DNA of 64,000 nucleotides from Lucinisca nassula (GCA_963580285.1 CAUZLF010000720.1:1-64000), one strand, 5' to 3'. Positions 11,159-22,993 are shown, counted from the first letter of the stretch. Notes: generated by a model not told the origin, from the sequence alone. Numbers and translations: made by a program.

Positions 11159-11554
11159 CAGAGGACCCTCGTTATAACGACAGCATTTCTTCCCTATTTA
11201 GTATTATTGTGCCGTAATAAAAAATTTGACGCTATAAAGAATCCCAGTCAGGATTATGATAGTTTATAAAAGGTCTTTCCACATAGTTACTCCAAGAAAC
11301 AAATGTAATAGACATTTGTTAGAATCGCCTCGATGAGGCGATTCTAACAAATATCTATAATATTTGTTTCTTGGAGTATTAAATTATAAGAATCTTTCAT
11401 GACTATGGATTCGATTTGGACATTTCCAACCCGAGGGAAGCCCACGTCGCTCGGAATCGTGGCTAAGCCTTGAGCTAAGAATTCATTCCATCGAAATTGT
11501 CGTTATAACGAGTTTTGCCGTTATAACGAATGTCGGTATAACGCGGTACCTCTG
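11159..11554. mobile_element. pogo-like MITE, copy 1
   Basis: Terminal inverted repeats CAGAGGACCCTCGTTATAACG and CGGTATAACGCGGTACCTCTG. The centre is a hairpin with stem TTAGAATCGCCTCG, flanked by CCAAGAAACAAATG and its complement. Copy 2 (14629-15010) shows TA target duplications, as expected of Tc1/mariner/pogo. Confidence 0.7.
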
Positions 11555-11853
11555 TACATGTAGGGCACCGCGGCCTACGACCAGTACTAACTGTACTTAT
11601 CAATATGTGTCATGCATTTTAATCTTGAATGGTTCAACGCCCTGAAGAAACATGGATAGAATTGCTGATAAACGATAAAGGTGGTCTAAAGTTTAAAGCT
11701 AAAAATAGATCTTATCATAATTTTAATACTTTAAATTATCAAATCGTCCTGTCTTTTGACACGGAAAGTATGCGTTCATTAAAAATTAGACAATGTTAGA
11801 TGGAAAAGAAAAACAGTCAAGTAACAGAATATTTATGAAATAAAATTTGTTCG

Positions 11854-11856
<3 letters not shown>

Positions 11857-11892
<36 letters not shown>

Positions 11893-12285
11893 TAGTCAAC
11901 CCTTCTTATACCGTCATTCGTTATAACGACAAAAGTCGTTATAACGGCAATTTGAATGAAATGATTACTTAGCTAAAGGCTTATCCTCGGTTCCGAGTGA
12001 CTTGAGCTTCCCTCGGGTTGGAAATGCACAAATCGAGTCCATAGTCATGAAAGAGTCTTGTAATCTAATATACTAAGAAACAAATATTATAGATATTTGT
12101 TAGAATCGCCTCCACCGAGGCGATTCTAACAAATATATATTAAATTTGTTTCTTGGAGTAATGATGGGGAAAAGGCCTTTTATTACCTATCATAATCCTA
12201 TCTGGGATTCTTTATAACGGCAAATGCTTTATAACGGCACAATAATAGGGAACAAATACTGTCGTTAAAACGAGGGTCATATATA
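11857..12285. mobile_element. (ATA)n run and pogo-like MITE, copy 2
   Basis: An (ATA)n microsatellite (11857-11892) abuts a MITE starting near AGTCAACCCTTCTTATACCG and ending AAACGAGGGTC. The MITE has internal GTTATAACG motifs and a central hairpin TTAGAATCGCCTCCACCGAGG. It is the same family as 11159-11554, in the opposite orientation. Confidence 0.65.
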
Positions 12286-13110
12286 ATACGACCACAATCC
12301 ACGCCGCGGAACAAGTGTAGTAATCATACACATACACATCCCTGTGTATACCAGTTTCCAGCTTTTTGGGGTCTATTTCTCCAAGCCCAGATGGGCGTGG
12401 CACTAATGGATGGTGTAGATATAAGAAAAATAAATGCATGTTAAAAAGAAACATATCAGTTTTCGTTTTTGGAGAAAGAAAACACGGTCATTATTATAAT
12501 AATTTCACTTTCGATATTCAAATGGATCGACTGTCAATTTTCTTAATAAAAAAAAAAAAGTAGTCTGTTGAACAGCTCTACATTTTTGCTGCATGCGTCA
12601 TGGTAGATCATCATTATCGTAAACATGCCTGCGAACAATAATCCTGCTAGACGATAATCTAATTACTTTTACGCCGACCCCCTCTCGAGTATTTAACCTA
12701 GTGAACGGTTATTAGACCCGTGCGCTATTATGACTCACCAAATGCATCTTTCAAGTTTTTGGGCGATGCAGATCACAGATTGTGGTGCGTGTTGCAAGCG
12801 CCTCATCGAGCTGGTTCCTGCGAGCATCAGTAACTACCGTAGTAATCCTAAAAAATCCGACACATTGAGAACTTGCTGTAATTCTCCTAAAATTTTAACA
12901 TTTGTTTGATGATCCGGCAAGTAGTCCAAAAAGTGCAGGCGGAATGGCAAACAGTGTAGAACCTGATCAGACTGCTCCCTGAGGAATGTCAAACAGTCTG
13001 CACTACTTGTCCCATTTTTTTTTTTTTTTTCGTTTAATAGCACGATGGCTTATTATATAATAATAAAAAATGAATTCGATACAAATCCCTTGGATAGACA
13101 AAAGTGGGGT
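12286..13110. other. No gene; partial GCAAACAGTG-type hairpin
   Basis: Intronic sequence. A weak relative of the GCAAACAGTG hairpin lies at about 12950-13005 (GGCAAACAGTGTAGAACCTGATCAG). Confidence 0.4.
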
Positions 13111-13114
13111 TCCA

Positions 13115-13325
13115 TCACAAAAAGACGCTTATATGATTTTAACCCCCTTGAATGACATTTTTATATATTAAAACTGGGGTATACGTGGCTATACCTTATT
13201 TTTCTTTTCTTTCTAGATTGAGCAGAAATAAGAAATATATCAAACTTTTTCATCTAAAAATTCTCGTTTTTTTTTCGGCGGTAAAGTTTTCAATGTATTT
13301 GTATAGGCGTGTTTCGAAATGACAA
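13115..13325. mobile_element. MITE1 copy lacking the central hairpin
   Basis: The left arm ('acccccttgaatgacatttttatat...actgggg') and the right arm ('gagcagaaataagaaatatatc...gtatttgtataggcgtgtttcg') are present, but the AGAACCGCCTC palindrome is absent. It looks like clean loss of the centre. Confidence 0.65.
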
Positions 13326-13329
13326 CATT

Positions 13330-14245
13330 TTTTTTTTGCTCATAAACATTTAATTTATCAAATGGAAATAATAAATGTCATGAAAAGCAGCGGCATTAAT
13401 AAAATATTCATCATTTTCAGAGAAAATACGGCTTGACATTACATGTGAAAGGTCTGTTTTGTAAAACAAAAACGAAACAAAAAAGAGCAACAGAGAAACA
13501 ACACAAAAAAAAAACAAAAAAACAAAAAAAAAACAATAACGACAGAAATTACAAAGCAAAAGAGGTTTCTTATAGATATGGCACTGACAGAAATCAGAGG
13601 CGTAGCCGCAACCGTTTCATACGGGAACGTTTCCGATTCCTGCGAACAATTATTTACATGACTCAGACCTTTTGCAGCATCGTTCTAATTCATATATGGG
13701 CCTCACAAGAAAACTGACGTCATTAATAAGCGCTACTCAATGGGGGGAGACTGGAACTACTTTTTGCAACACATTTGCACCGCATACTGTCTAAAAATAA
13801 CTCTCAGAGATCACCTGGAGATAAGCAGGCTGTCAGGAAACCGCAAAAATGTGTAGTATAGATATAAATACGTTTTGACGCAAGCGTATTCTACCCTATG
13901 ATCTAGTTTACCTGTAGTCTCCTGGGAAAATTAATCAGAATCATGGCATAAACAGGCTAATAACACCGATGTTTGGAGCTAAATAAACAAGAAAACAGAT
14001 TAGCTTTGTATTAATCATAACATGCTTGATGATACTGTCTTTGTGTATGATTTTCCCTATCGTTCTTTGTACTCGGAATCCAAGTTAGGCGGACAAAAAC
14101 ATTTTTGTCAGATACGTCACCAAACTCTCCAGAGCGTCGTAATGTCTAAGTAAAATGGAACTCGTCAACCAAAAATGAATATTTGGTCGTGTGCAAGACT
14201 CAAATCAGACTAATCAGAGTCATTCATGGCTGTGTCCAAAATGAA
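13330..14245. other. No feature recognised
   Basis: Intronic sequence with A- and T-rich low complexity (about 13460-13550). No coding or repeat signal is recognised. Confidence 0.5.
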
Positions 14246-14249
14246 TGCA

Positions 14250-14531
14250 TCACAAAAACCCGCCTATGTAATTCTGACCCCCCTTGAACCCCACTTTTAT
14301 ATAGTAAAACTAGGGTTTACAGGGGTATATCTAATTTTTTCTTATTTCTGCTCTAAAATATAGATTGTGAGTACTCATTAGAACCGCCTCCTCGAGGCGG
14401 TTCTAACGAGTACCTACAATCTATATTTTGAGCAGAAATAAGAAAAATATCACATTTTTGCATCTGAAAATTTTCATTGTTTTCGGTGCTTAAGTTCAAA
14501 ATGTATTTGTATAGGCGTGTTTGCGTAATGG
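14250..14531. mobile_element. MITE1 copy
   Basis: A full-length copy with central stem GTACTCATTAGAACCGCCTC closing on a short loop, both arms, and the end ATAGGCGTGTTTGCGTAATG. Confidence 0.8.
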
Positions 14532-14628
14532 CCTGTTGACGCTAGACCGGGAAGAGAGGCGGAGCCTATTTGTGTCTATCACATAAGATGCATGAAGCAG
14601 AAATAACCAATGAATTCCCAGTTAATTA

Positions 14629-15010
14629 CAGAGGTCCCGCGTTATAACGACATTCGCTATAACCGCAAAACTCGTTATAACGACAATTTCAATGGAATTA
14701 ATTCTTAGCTCAAGGCTTAGCCTCGATTCCGAGCGGCTTGGGCTTCTCTCGGATTGGCAATGCCCAGTTATGAAAGATTCTTGTAATTTAATACTCCAAG
14801 AAACAGATGTTTTACACATTTGTTAGAATCGCCTCATCGAGGCGATTTTAACAGATGTCTATAACATTTGTTTCTTGGAGTAATAATGTGGAAAAGACCT
14901 GTTATCACCTATCAGAATCCTAATTGGGATTCTTTATAACGACAAAATCATTATAACGGCACAATACATGTAATAGGGAACAAATGCTGTCGTTATAACG
15001 CGGTCCTCTG
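14629..15010. mobile_element. pogo-like MITE, copy 3, with TA target duplication
   Basis: Ends CAGAGGTCCCGCGTTATAACG and CGTTATAACGCGGTCCTCTG, flanked by TA (14627-14628 and 15011-15012). The central hairpin stem is GTTAGAATCGCCTC. This copy best defines the family. Confidence 0.8.
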
Positions 15011-15630
15011 TAATTTCCATGCAAATACAACGTTGAAGCAACGTTGCATCAATGTTGAAGCAACATTATAAACGTTCCTTAGTTCACGCTATTAGGAATT
15101 AGCTGAGTTTGCAAAATGTGATAAACATATGGCTCCTTCACTTAATTATATGAGTGTATGAGTCACCATGTTTGCACACATGTTGAAACAGTCAATATTA
15201 ATACAGTAAAATTAATTCTCTGTTTTTAAGGGGAAATGATATACCTTCGGGGGAGGTAACTGTTTGTCTCCCATATCTATAGAGAACACCTTTCTAAGGA
15301 AAGAATTTGCTCCTGAGGAGAAGATTCTTTCCTTTTAGAGAATTCCCCTTTTACAGCGGGACTGAGCCTATGGAAAAGCAAACAGGAAGTCCCGAAATGT
15401 GTCCCCCCTTTTAAAAAGCGGGGGGGGGGGGGGGGGGTCTAGTTGTTCCCATTCCCCTTAAATTTTTTACAAGGTTTCAGTGTTTTCTAAACCAAGTGTA
15501 TTCTTGTAAATTAAGAACTTGAACAAAAACGAATACTAGATAACCCCATTAAATAAACACTGACATTAGAATTGACTTTGATATATCGATGTTTGGGATA
15601 CAAGATGGTCACCTGCATGTGTTGTATATT
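15011..15630. other. Intronic sequence with an 18-nt G run
   Basis: No gene is seen. Remnants of AACGTTGAAGCAACGTTG (15030-15065) resemble the AACGTT element at the window start. A G run lies at about 15420-15437. Confidence 0.5.
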
Positions 15631-15636
15631 GTACCC

Positions 15637-15914
15637 TTCACGAAAACACGTCTATATAATTTTGACCCCCTTGAACCCCACTTTTATACAGTAAAACTGG
15701 GGTTTACAGGGGTAAACCCTGTTTCTTATTTCAGCTCTAAAATATAGATTGTGGGTACTCGTTAGAACCGCCTCGATGAGGCGGTTCTCACGAGTACCCA
15801 CAATCTATATTTTGAGCAGAAATAAGAAAAATATTACAATTTTTTCATATAAAAAATTCGATTTTTCGGAGGTAAAGTTTACAATGTATTTGTATAGGCG
15901 TGTTTTCGTAATGA
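15637..15914. mobile_element. MITE1 copy abutting the exon 2 acceptor of DUSP10
   Basis: A full-length MITE1: left end CACGAAAACACGTCTATA, right end TATAGGCGTGTTTTCGTAATG. It ends about 23 bp upstream of the exon 2 acceptor, within the usual branch-point zone. Confidence 0.85.
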
Positions 15915-15937
15915 ATTTCACTGCTATTTATTTTCAG

Positions 15938-16093
15938 GAGGACTGTCTGAATTCCAAAATAAACACGAGGACCTCTGCAAGAGTTGTCTGAAACCTCAGG
16001 AACCCAAACCACTCTATAGCCCGACCACGCCCATCATAGAGCCGGCCATAGAAACAGAAACAGCCACGCAGATTCTACCGTTTCTATATTTAG
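15938..16093 (+). CDS. DUSP10: DUSP10-like phosphatase, exon 2 (linker)
   Basis: The acceptor TATTTATTTTCAG|GAGG and donor TTAG|GTAGGT bound 156 bases. Joined in phase 1 to exon 1, the exon reads GGLSEFQNKHEDLCKSC, the end of the rhodanese domain. A Pro/Glu-rich linker follows, then ILPFLYLG, the start of the dual-specificity phosphatase domain. Vertebrate DUSP10 has the same order and a near-identical ILPFLFLGNE. Both boundaries keep phase 1. The translated exon has no stop. Confidence 0.88.
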
Positions 16094-16135
16094 GTAGGTT
16101 TATATGTAAACAAACATCATTACATGTAACTTACT

Positions 16136-16910
16136 TGTATCCGCCCATCGGGGCTTGGAGATATAGATTGAGCTGCATGGTGCCTCCACGCAGCGCCGAC
16201 ACTGACCGCACATGGGTACTGGTAAACCGCTTAGAAGGACTAAGCCTGCCCAGGCATTGTGGTGTCAGACCGCTCAGGCGTTGAGTTCTCACAAGCTTTG
16301 CATTTGAACAACAATAAAGAAAGAAAATAATAATGCGATGAACAAACATGTTTGTTATTGAAAAAAAAAAAATAGAAATGTATTAATAATAAAACACATT
16401 TGTTAGCAATACAATGAACAGGAATGTAAAACAATTTGAAAAGAGTTTTAGTCAATATTTATAAATTCATATTAATTTGTAACCTTTAGTATATATCAGT
16501 TCAAATGTCACGTGTCAAGAACAGACAAAACTTCCTGAGAAATTATGTCAATCCCGAATCCATCGAAAAGGCCACTCGAACGTTATTTTACATAATCTAT
16601 TTGTTTGATTGTTTTGATTTGAGGTTTAACGCCCCCGTCAACACTGTAAAGGTCATTTTGGAGACGTTGCTTCTAATTTTGTGGGACTTTTACCCGACAT
16701 TGGGATGAAATGACATCTCAAGCCCTGTCGCCCAGTGAAACCAATAGGCTTTATTAGCATGGACGGTCCGCCTCGTACCGCGGTTCCTGGACAGGCTTAG
16801 ATCCTCTTAGCGGTTTACCAGTAGTGGTCTGGGGGCCGGATATCAGCTCTGCGTGGAAGCATCATGCAGCCCATATATTTCTTCAAGCCCCTATGGGCGG
16901 GGGCCGTTAC
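16136..16910. repeat. Reverse and forward SINE-D repeats in intron 2 of DUSP10
   Basis: A reverse copy lies at about 16136-16285 and a forward copy at about 16598-16910. The forward copy ends 'ttcttcaagcccctatgggcggggg'. Sequence between them is AT-rich and unremarkable. Confidence 0.6.
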
Positions 16911-17015
16911 ATAATCTAGGACATGGGACAGCTTTATCCATAGGAGCTAAGAAAACATGCCCCACCCCCCTCTACACACACATTCAGCCAGTAAAAATTC
17001 CCGTTCTTTTTCTAG

Positions 17016-17201
17016 GAAATGAAAGAGACGCAGCGAATCAACAACGCTTAGACGATAAAGGGATCACCTACGTTCTAAACGTAACGTCACATATACCTCT
17101 ATATTTTGAAAAGCATGGCGTCAAATATAAAAGAATTCCAGCCTCAGACAGCGGGCAACAGAACCTACGACAGTATTTTGAAGAAGCTTTAGCATTTATT
17201 G
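17016..17201 (+). CDS. DUSP10: DUSP10-like phosphatase, exon 3 (start of catalytic domain)
   Basis: The acceptor TTTTTCTAG|GAAATG and donor TTATTG|GTGAGTAAG bound 186 bases, phase 1 at both ends. The product begins GNERDAANQQRL, continues YVLNVTSHIPLY and KRIPASDSGQQNLRQYF, and ends in an EEALAFI helix. This matches the DUSP10 catalytic domain up to the helix before the active-site loop. The general-acid Asp region (PASDS) is present. The next exon should carry HCQAGxSRS; I found no such coding sequence downstream, so the enzyme is incomplete in this window. The donor sequence is imperfectly triplicated just downstream. Confidence 0.88.
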
Positions 17202-18035
17202 GTGAGTAAGAAACTTCTCTTTAAATGCCATTTATTGATGAGTAAGAAACTTCTTTCTTTATTGGTGAGTAAGAAAATGCCAGACCACGCTGCAGCAAAG
17301 TAGTGGCTAAAAGAGGTCAACGTTGAAGCATTGTTGATTCTCTTTCAGAACAGACCCCTTGTTCGGAGTTTCTCATATTAAAGGAAAACAAAGAGGATTT
17401 GATTATTCCCGAAAGTGGTCTCCCTTGTTCATGGAAAAAATGTCAGGAAATGTGCCTGGTATATCCACCAAACGCCCCCCCCCCCCCCCCCCTTATGTGC
17501 GTACTCATTATAATATTAAAATGTGATGTTTTCTGTCACGGGGACCAGTTTCTGCCTGAAGGGTAAACCTCCCTTTCGTAAGAATTCCATTTACTGTAAA
17601 ACAAACAGGAAGTCACTCTCCCTTGTTTAATATGGCGGGAAATGTGTCTGTAATTAAATTACTTATTAGAAAACCAGAAGGCAACAGAATTTGATTTAAA
17701 AACTCATCCCTTCCGTAATTTGCTTCAAAAGTTTATAATAATTCTTTCCGACAAAGAAACAATGAATCTTTTTTTGTGTTTGTGTGTAACACGAAACGGT
17801 GCCGCAAGGAATATGTTTCCTGTCGGAAGGATACCTGTAATTTTAATTTAATAAAAAGTCGCCCCTAGCCTGTTATTAGCATGTCTTCATGGCGGGAAAT
17901 TGTATACCTTGTCAAGAAGGTATTAGCCAACTTGTAAGGGGGACAACTTTCGTAATTTCTTGTTTAGTTTGCTTTTAATTAACTTTTAAGGCCGTGTTCT
18001 TCGCGCGGCCGCCTTAAAAAGATGCTTTCCTGTCG
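17202..18035. other. Intronic sequence after DUSP10 exon 3, with donor-like triplication and a C run
   Basis: TTTATTGGTGAGTAAG-like segments recur at about 17195, 17231 and 17257. A run of about 22 C lies at 17468-17492. No catalytic exon is seen. Confidence 0.6.
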
Positions 18036-18037
18036 TC

Positions 18038-18322
18038 AACAAGAAAACCGGCCTATATAATTTTGACCCCCTTTAACCCCACTTTTATATAGTGAAAGTT
18101 GGGTTTACAGGGGTAAACATTATTTTTCTTATTTCTGCTCTAAAATATAGATTGTGGGTACTCGTTAGAACCGCCTCGATCGATGAGGCGGTTCCAACGT
18201 GTACCCACAATCTATATTTTGAGCAGAAATAAGAAAAATATCACACTTTTTCATCATAAAATCTTCACATTTACGGCGAAAAATATTACTATGTATTTGT
18301 ATAGGTGTTTTTTGTAATGCCA
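18038..18322. mobile_element. MITE1 copy
   Basis: A full-length MITE1 with an extended loop (CCTCGATCGATGAGG) and the end ATTTGTATAGGTGTTTTTTG. Confidence 0.8.
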
Positions 18323-18667
18323 CAGTTTCTTTCCCTTGAGGAATCAAGCGCCTCATTTTGACACAGGTTCCTTTCTTTAGATGCATACACTTCCCACAAA
18401 ACATAGAGAAAATGCGAAAAAAGTTTTTGGAACATATGAGTCATAATTTCGATTTTTGTCATGTCATTGTCACGGATTTTATAGAATTAATGCTGGTTGT
18501 CAGAAACAGCTGGTTATTGATCGACTGATTTGGCGCGCAACCGCGACAATTAAGAATCGACAACAGAATACAGGCCCATATAAGATATTGTTGTCTACAA
18601 TGATGTCAGGAATGATTTTACATCTGCATCTGATGACAATTAGTGATATGTTTCTTACAAAGATTTA

Positions 18668-19113
18668 GATTTCAAACATAGATTTTGTGTGCTCGTTAGA
18701 ACCGCCTCGCCGAGGCGGTTATAACGAGTACCAAAATATATATATGGAAAATAATAAACAGCCTTATAAACCAAACGTTCCTCCTTATGAAGTCGGGTTT
18801 ACAAGGATGTTCATTATCCGGACTTATTTACTTGACTTTACGAAAACACGCCTGTACAAATACATTGTAAATTTTACCACCGATAAATGAAAACCTTCAG
18901 GTGAAAAATTTTCGATATTTGTTCTTATTTCTGCTCAAAACATAGACTGTGGATAGTCGTTATAACCGCCTTGGCGAGGCGGTTATAACGAATACCCACA
19001 ATCTATGTTTTGAGCAGAAATAAGAAAAATAATGTATACGCCTGCAGACCTCAGTTTTACTATATAAAATGGGGTTTACGGGGGTCAAAATTATATAGGC
19101 GTGTTTAGTGATG
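18668..19113. mobile_element. MITE1 fragment followed by a complete MITE1
   Basis: The fragment (about 18668-18812) has a hairpin whose left arm reads AGAACCGCC and right arm GGCGGTTATAACG. The complete copy (18838-19113, opposite orientation) has TATAACCGCC on the left and GGCGGTTATAACG on the right, so both arms carry the same change. Confidence 0.7.
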
Positions 19114-19625
19114 ATGCGAGTGACAATTTATGGTGGGCGTAGCGTAGCAACAGTGCCAACAAAATAATTATGTGATTTATGAGTTTGACTCATTTTGACA
19201 ATCAATAACTTAATACTTCAGTAGTCGATGTCTTCTAACTACTTTGTAACTGTGTTATGTAAATACATGTACATGTACGCGGCTTCAAAACAGCGAGCAG
19301 TGAAATCAGCGATCACAATGACTAAGCAATCATTTGATTTTAACCTCTGTAGATTAGTATGAACGTAGTCAGCGGTTGTGCAGTCGCGTTGTCAGATCCA
19401 AATCCTCGCTTGCCACTCTACTTGTTTTGTGGGTTTTGCACTGTCCAAGCTCGTGGTAAACAGACATTTCTACCTTTATGAATAGTCACAAGTAATTATG
19501 TAAATAAGCCGCCAACTCCTTAACCACAGTACTAATGGTGTCACAATATTTGTGTGATTAAGTATAAGTCATTGAATGCTACAATTCGACTTAAAGGTTT
19601 CGAAATATCCACAAATGCCAAGCAT
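19114..19625. other. No feature recognised
   Basis: Non-coding sequence with no recognisable repeat or gene. Confidence 0.5.
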
Positions 19626-19629
19626 TTCG

Positions 19630-19906
19630 TCACGAAAACGCGCCTATATAATTCCCCCCCCCCTTGAACCCTACTTTTATACAGTAAAACTAGGGTTTAC
19701 AGGGGTAAACGTTATTTTTCTTATTTCTGTTCTAAAATATAGATTCTGGGTACTCGTTAGAACCGCCTTGGTTCTAAAGAATACCCATAATTCTATATTT
19801 TGAGCAGAAAAAAGAAAAATATCACAATTATTTTATCTCAAAATTTTCATTTTTTCGGCGATAAAGGTTACACTGTATTTGTATAGGCATGTTTTCGGAA
19901 AGGTGG
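19630..19906. mobile_element. MITE1 copy with shortened hairpin
   Basis: The ends match the family. The central stem is eroded (GTTAGAACCGCCTTGGTTCTAAAG). Confidence 0.75.
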
Positions 19907-20124
19907 TCGTTCACCGGCACTTGGTTGCATTTTATTCAAATAAAGTTGAAGGTCATTTGACTTTGTTGAAATCACCCTTGTGTTCATTCCCGCCATTTTT
20001 CTCACCTTGTTACTAATCGGCGTTGCTAAGTGAAAATGTAATTGAGTGAGCCCAGAAAAAAGAGTGTTTATCGGCAAAGGCTCAGGCGAGCCTGCGCATT
20101 AGCACAGTTGATTTGATTTGTTGA

Positions 20125-21713
20125 TTATAGCCCCGCTTTGAAAAAGTGGGGCTATATTGGATTTGCCATGTCCTTCTGTCATTCCGTGATTCCGTTAATT
20201 TGTGTTGGCTCCATAACTTTGTATCTGCTTAACATATTTTCATGAAACTTCACACAAATGTTAAACACCATAAGACAATGTGCAAAGCGAAGGAATTATA
20301 ACTGTGGATTGCCTACTTTTGGAGTTATTGCCCTTTGAACATTTTCCGTAATTCCGTAATTCCGTAATTCCGTGATTCCGTTAATTTGTGTTGGCTCCAT
20401 AACTTTGTATCTGCTTAACATATTTTCATGAAACTTCACACAAATGTTAAACACCATAAGACAATGTGCAGAGCGAAGGAATTATAACTGTGGATTGCCT
20501 ACTTTTGGAGTTATTGCCCTTTGAACATTGAAAAATTGCAATTTTAATTGTGTCCGCTTCATAACTCGAAAACCGTTTGAGATATTTTTAGGAAACTTCA
20601 CACAAATGTTAAGCACTATGAGACGATGTGCAGAGCGCAGGAACCATAACTCTGCATTGCTTATTTTTGGAGTTATTGCCCTTTGAACATTGAAAAATGG
20701 CAATTTTAACAGTGTCCGCTTCATAACTCGAAAACCGTTTGAGATAATTTCATGAAACTTCACACAAATGTTAAGCACTATGAGACAATGTGCAGAGCGC
20801 AAGAACCATAACTCTGGTTTTCGTATTTTCTGTGTGTCTGTCTGTGTGTCTGTCTGTGTCTGTTAACAATTTTCGTGTCCGCTCCATAACTTTAAAACCC
20901 ATTCACATATTTTCATGAAACTTCACACAAACATTAAACACCATGAGATGGTGTGCAGAGTGCAGGAACCATAACTCTGGATTGCCTAATTTTTAGTTAT
21001 TTCCCTTTGAATATTGAAAAATATCAATTTTAGCCGTCTTTGCTCGATAACTCAAAAACCGTTTGAGATAATTTTATGAAACTTCACACAAATGTAAAGC
21101 ACCATATTACGTGTGCAGAGCGCAGGAACCCAAACTCTGGATTGTCTACTTTTTCAGTTATAGGCTTTTAAATATTAAAAAATGGCAATTTTAACTATGT
21201 CCGCTCCATAACCGTTTCTGATATTTTCATGAAACTTCAAATAAATGAAAAGCACCTTGAGATGATGTGCAGAGTGCAGGAACCATAACTCTGGTTTGCC
21301 TACTTTAGGAGTTATTGCCCTTTGAACATTTAAAAAGGCAATTTTGACTGTGTCGGCTCCATAACTCACAAACCATTTGAGATATTTTCATGACACTTCA
21401 CACAAGTGTAAAGCACCATGAGACAATGTGCAGAGCGCAGGAACCCTGACTCTGATTTGCCTACTTTAGGAGTTATTACCCTTTGAACATTGAAAAATGG
21501 AAGATGAAATTTAGTATAAACATGGACATTCTGGTAATGTATCATGCTCATTGAAATGAGGGACAAGGGCTCACAACTCTTAGAGTTTTTCCAGATAATG
21601 TAAAATTTTCAACAGTTATTTCTTGTTCATAACTGTTTTCTCTGCAGCTTAAATAACTTTTTTCTCTGACAGCGCTGAAGCGGGGCTATAGTCAGATCCT
21701 CTGACAGCTCTAG
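20125..21713 (+). mobile_element. Helentron-like non-autonomous element, family B
   Basis: The hairpin head AGCCCCGCTTTGAAAAAGTGG...GGCT is followed by tandem monomers of about 150-190 bp (marker 'tcatgaaacttcacacaaatgtt'). The tail carries AGCGGGGCTATA, the inverse of the head, then a perfect hairpin GTCAGATCCTCTGAC, and ends CTAG before host TT. Inverted subterminal repeats, a 3' hairpin and a CTRR-type end next to T fit rolling-circle elements of the Helentron/HINE type. Short reading frames in it are repeats of the monomer, not genes. Confidence 0.65.
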
Positions 21714-22920
21714 TTGTTTTGGGTTTAACGACACGTCAACCCTTATAGATCATTTTGTGTCGTCTCCCAGAGAAAGTGAGAAAATAGATAGAAGAGATAA
21801 GGAGAGGGCGAGAGGAGAAAGAGGAAAATGAATGGGATATAGGCAAACAGGGCAGACCAAGAATAAATAACAACATTCCCTGCTGCAGGGACGGCAGACC
21901 TTGTGCAAGTGTAAATCAACAACCTTAAAAAGAACTCTCCAGTAAAAAGAAATAAAGAACGGTTATCTTTCCCGCCATTTTTTTCTCATTTGGTGGAGGT
22001 GAAAGCCACATGCAGAAGCGCAAGTTACACATCACCTGTGCCTCGCACAACCACTTCCACCAGAGATTTTGATGTTCGTAGAGATTTATAGATAGCAACT
22101 TGCATCTTCATACAGAAGGCTTGCATTCTCTGTGTTTGGTTGGGGGGAGATAAAGTGTATCTTCACTGGGGCGTCCAACTAATATTGGTTTGCAGTTGGG
22201 CAAGGCCTGCTGACGAGTGGAGGGTGTGTGTGTGTGTGTGTGTGTGGTGAGGGAGGGGGGGGGTGGGGGTGGGGGGGTTGTTTCTTCAGTTTCTACACTT
22301 CATAATTTCGTTTTCTTCTTTCTATTCATCTCCTCTACTGTCTGATGTTTGTCTTTACATGGAGTCGGGACCATAAGTATCATTTTCTCATATATCAGTC
22401 ATAGCGGCTTGAATCAAAATTTTTCTAGTTGGTATCATATATTTTTCTTCCTCGCTGAAATAAAGTGATGCAATCCCCTATGCATCTGCATGTTATGCAC
22501 AAAACACGTTGGGAGTGACTGGGCATGACAAACGCATGCAGCAAAGCGTTTCCTTCAACCGTCTCAGGAGTCTGAAGAAACTGAGTCATATAATTAACGC
22601 ATGTACCACGTGACAGGAAAAAAATCATTTACGTTCGACATATGTTAATATTAACAATACACCTCGACTGATGGCTGACTCAGAGCGTCCATTGAGACAT
22701 CTGCCTCTCCGACCCTGCCGCCGTTCTGATACAATCGATTTTCAAGAGGTCAATACATGTAGAACCATACAATAAAATTGTGTCGTACCTGGCCCAGGAG
22801 CGAAAAATTCTCTGCTCCTGACCGGGCGAGAATAGGTGATAGTTTCTTTATTTATCATCTTCCAAACACATAGTGAAATTCCGCTACTAACTCATTCTTA
22901 CCGGGAAACACTTAAGAGGG
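21714..22920. other. No gene; SINE-D remnant and (GT)n/G-rich tract
   Basis: A remnant 'gggtttaacgacacgtcaac' lies at about 21719, with (GT)n and G-rich sequence at 22225-22278. Otherwise unremarkable. Confidence 0.5.
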
Positions 22921-22925
22921 ACATA

Positions 22926-22993
22926 GGCAAACAGTGCAGCCCCATATTAGACGCCGCATGATGCGGCGTCTGATCTGGGTCTACACTGTTTAC
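22926..22993. repeat. GCAAACAGTG hairpin element, copy 2
   Basis: GGCAAACAGTGCAG pairs with CTACACTGTTTACT. The inner stem AGACGCCGCATGATGCGGCGTCT is perfect. Confidence 0.75.

Noticed and set aside
13350..13717. Lys-rich and Phe-rich small proteins
   Set aside because: Low-complexity A/T runs read on both strands; no conserved features.
20482..21566. Minus-strand frames with repeated FNVQRAITPK-like sequence
   Set aside because: Translations of family B monomers, not a protein family.
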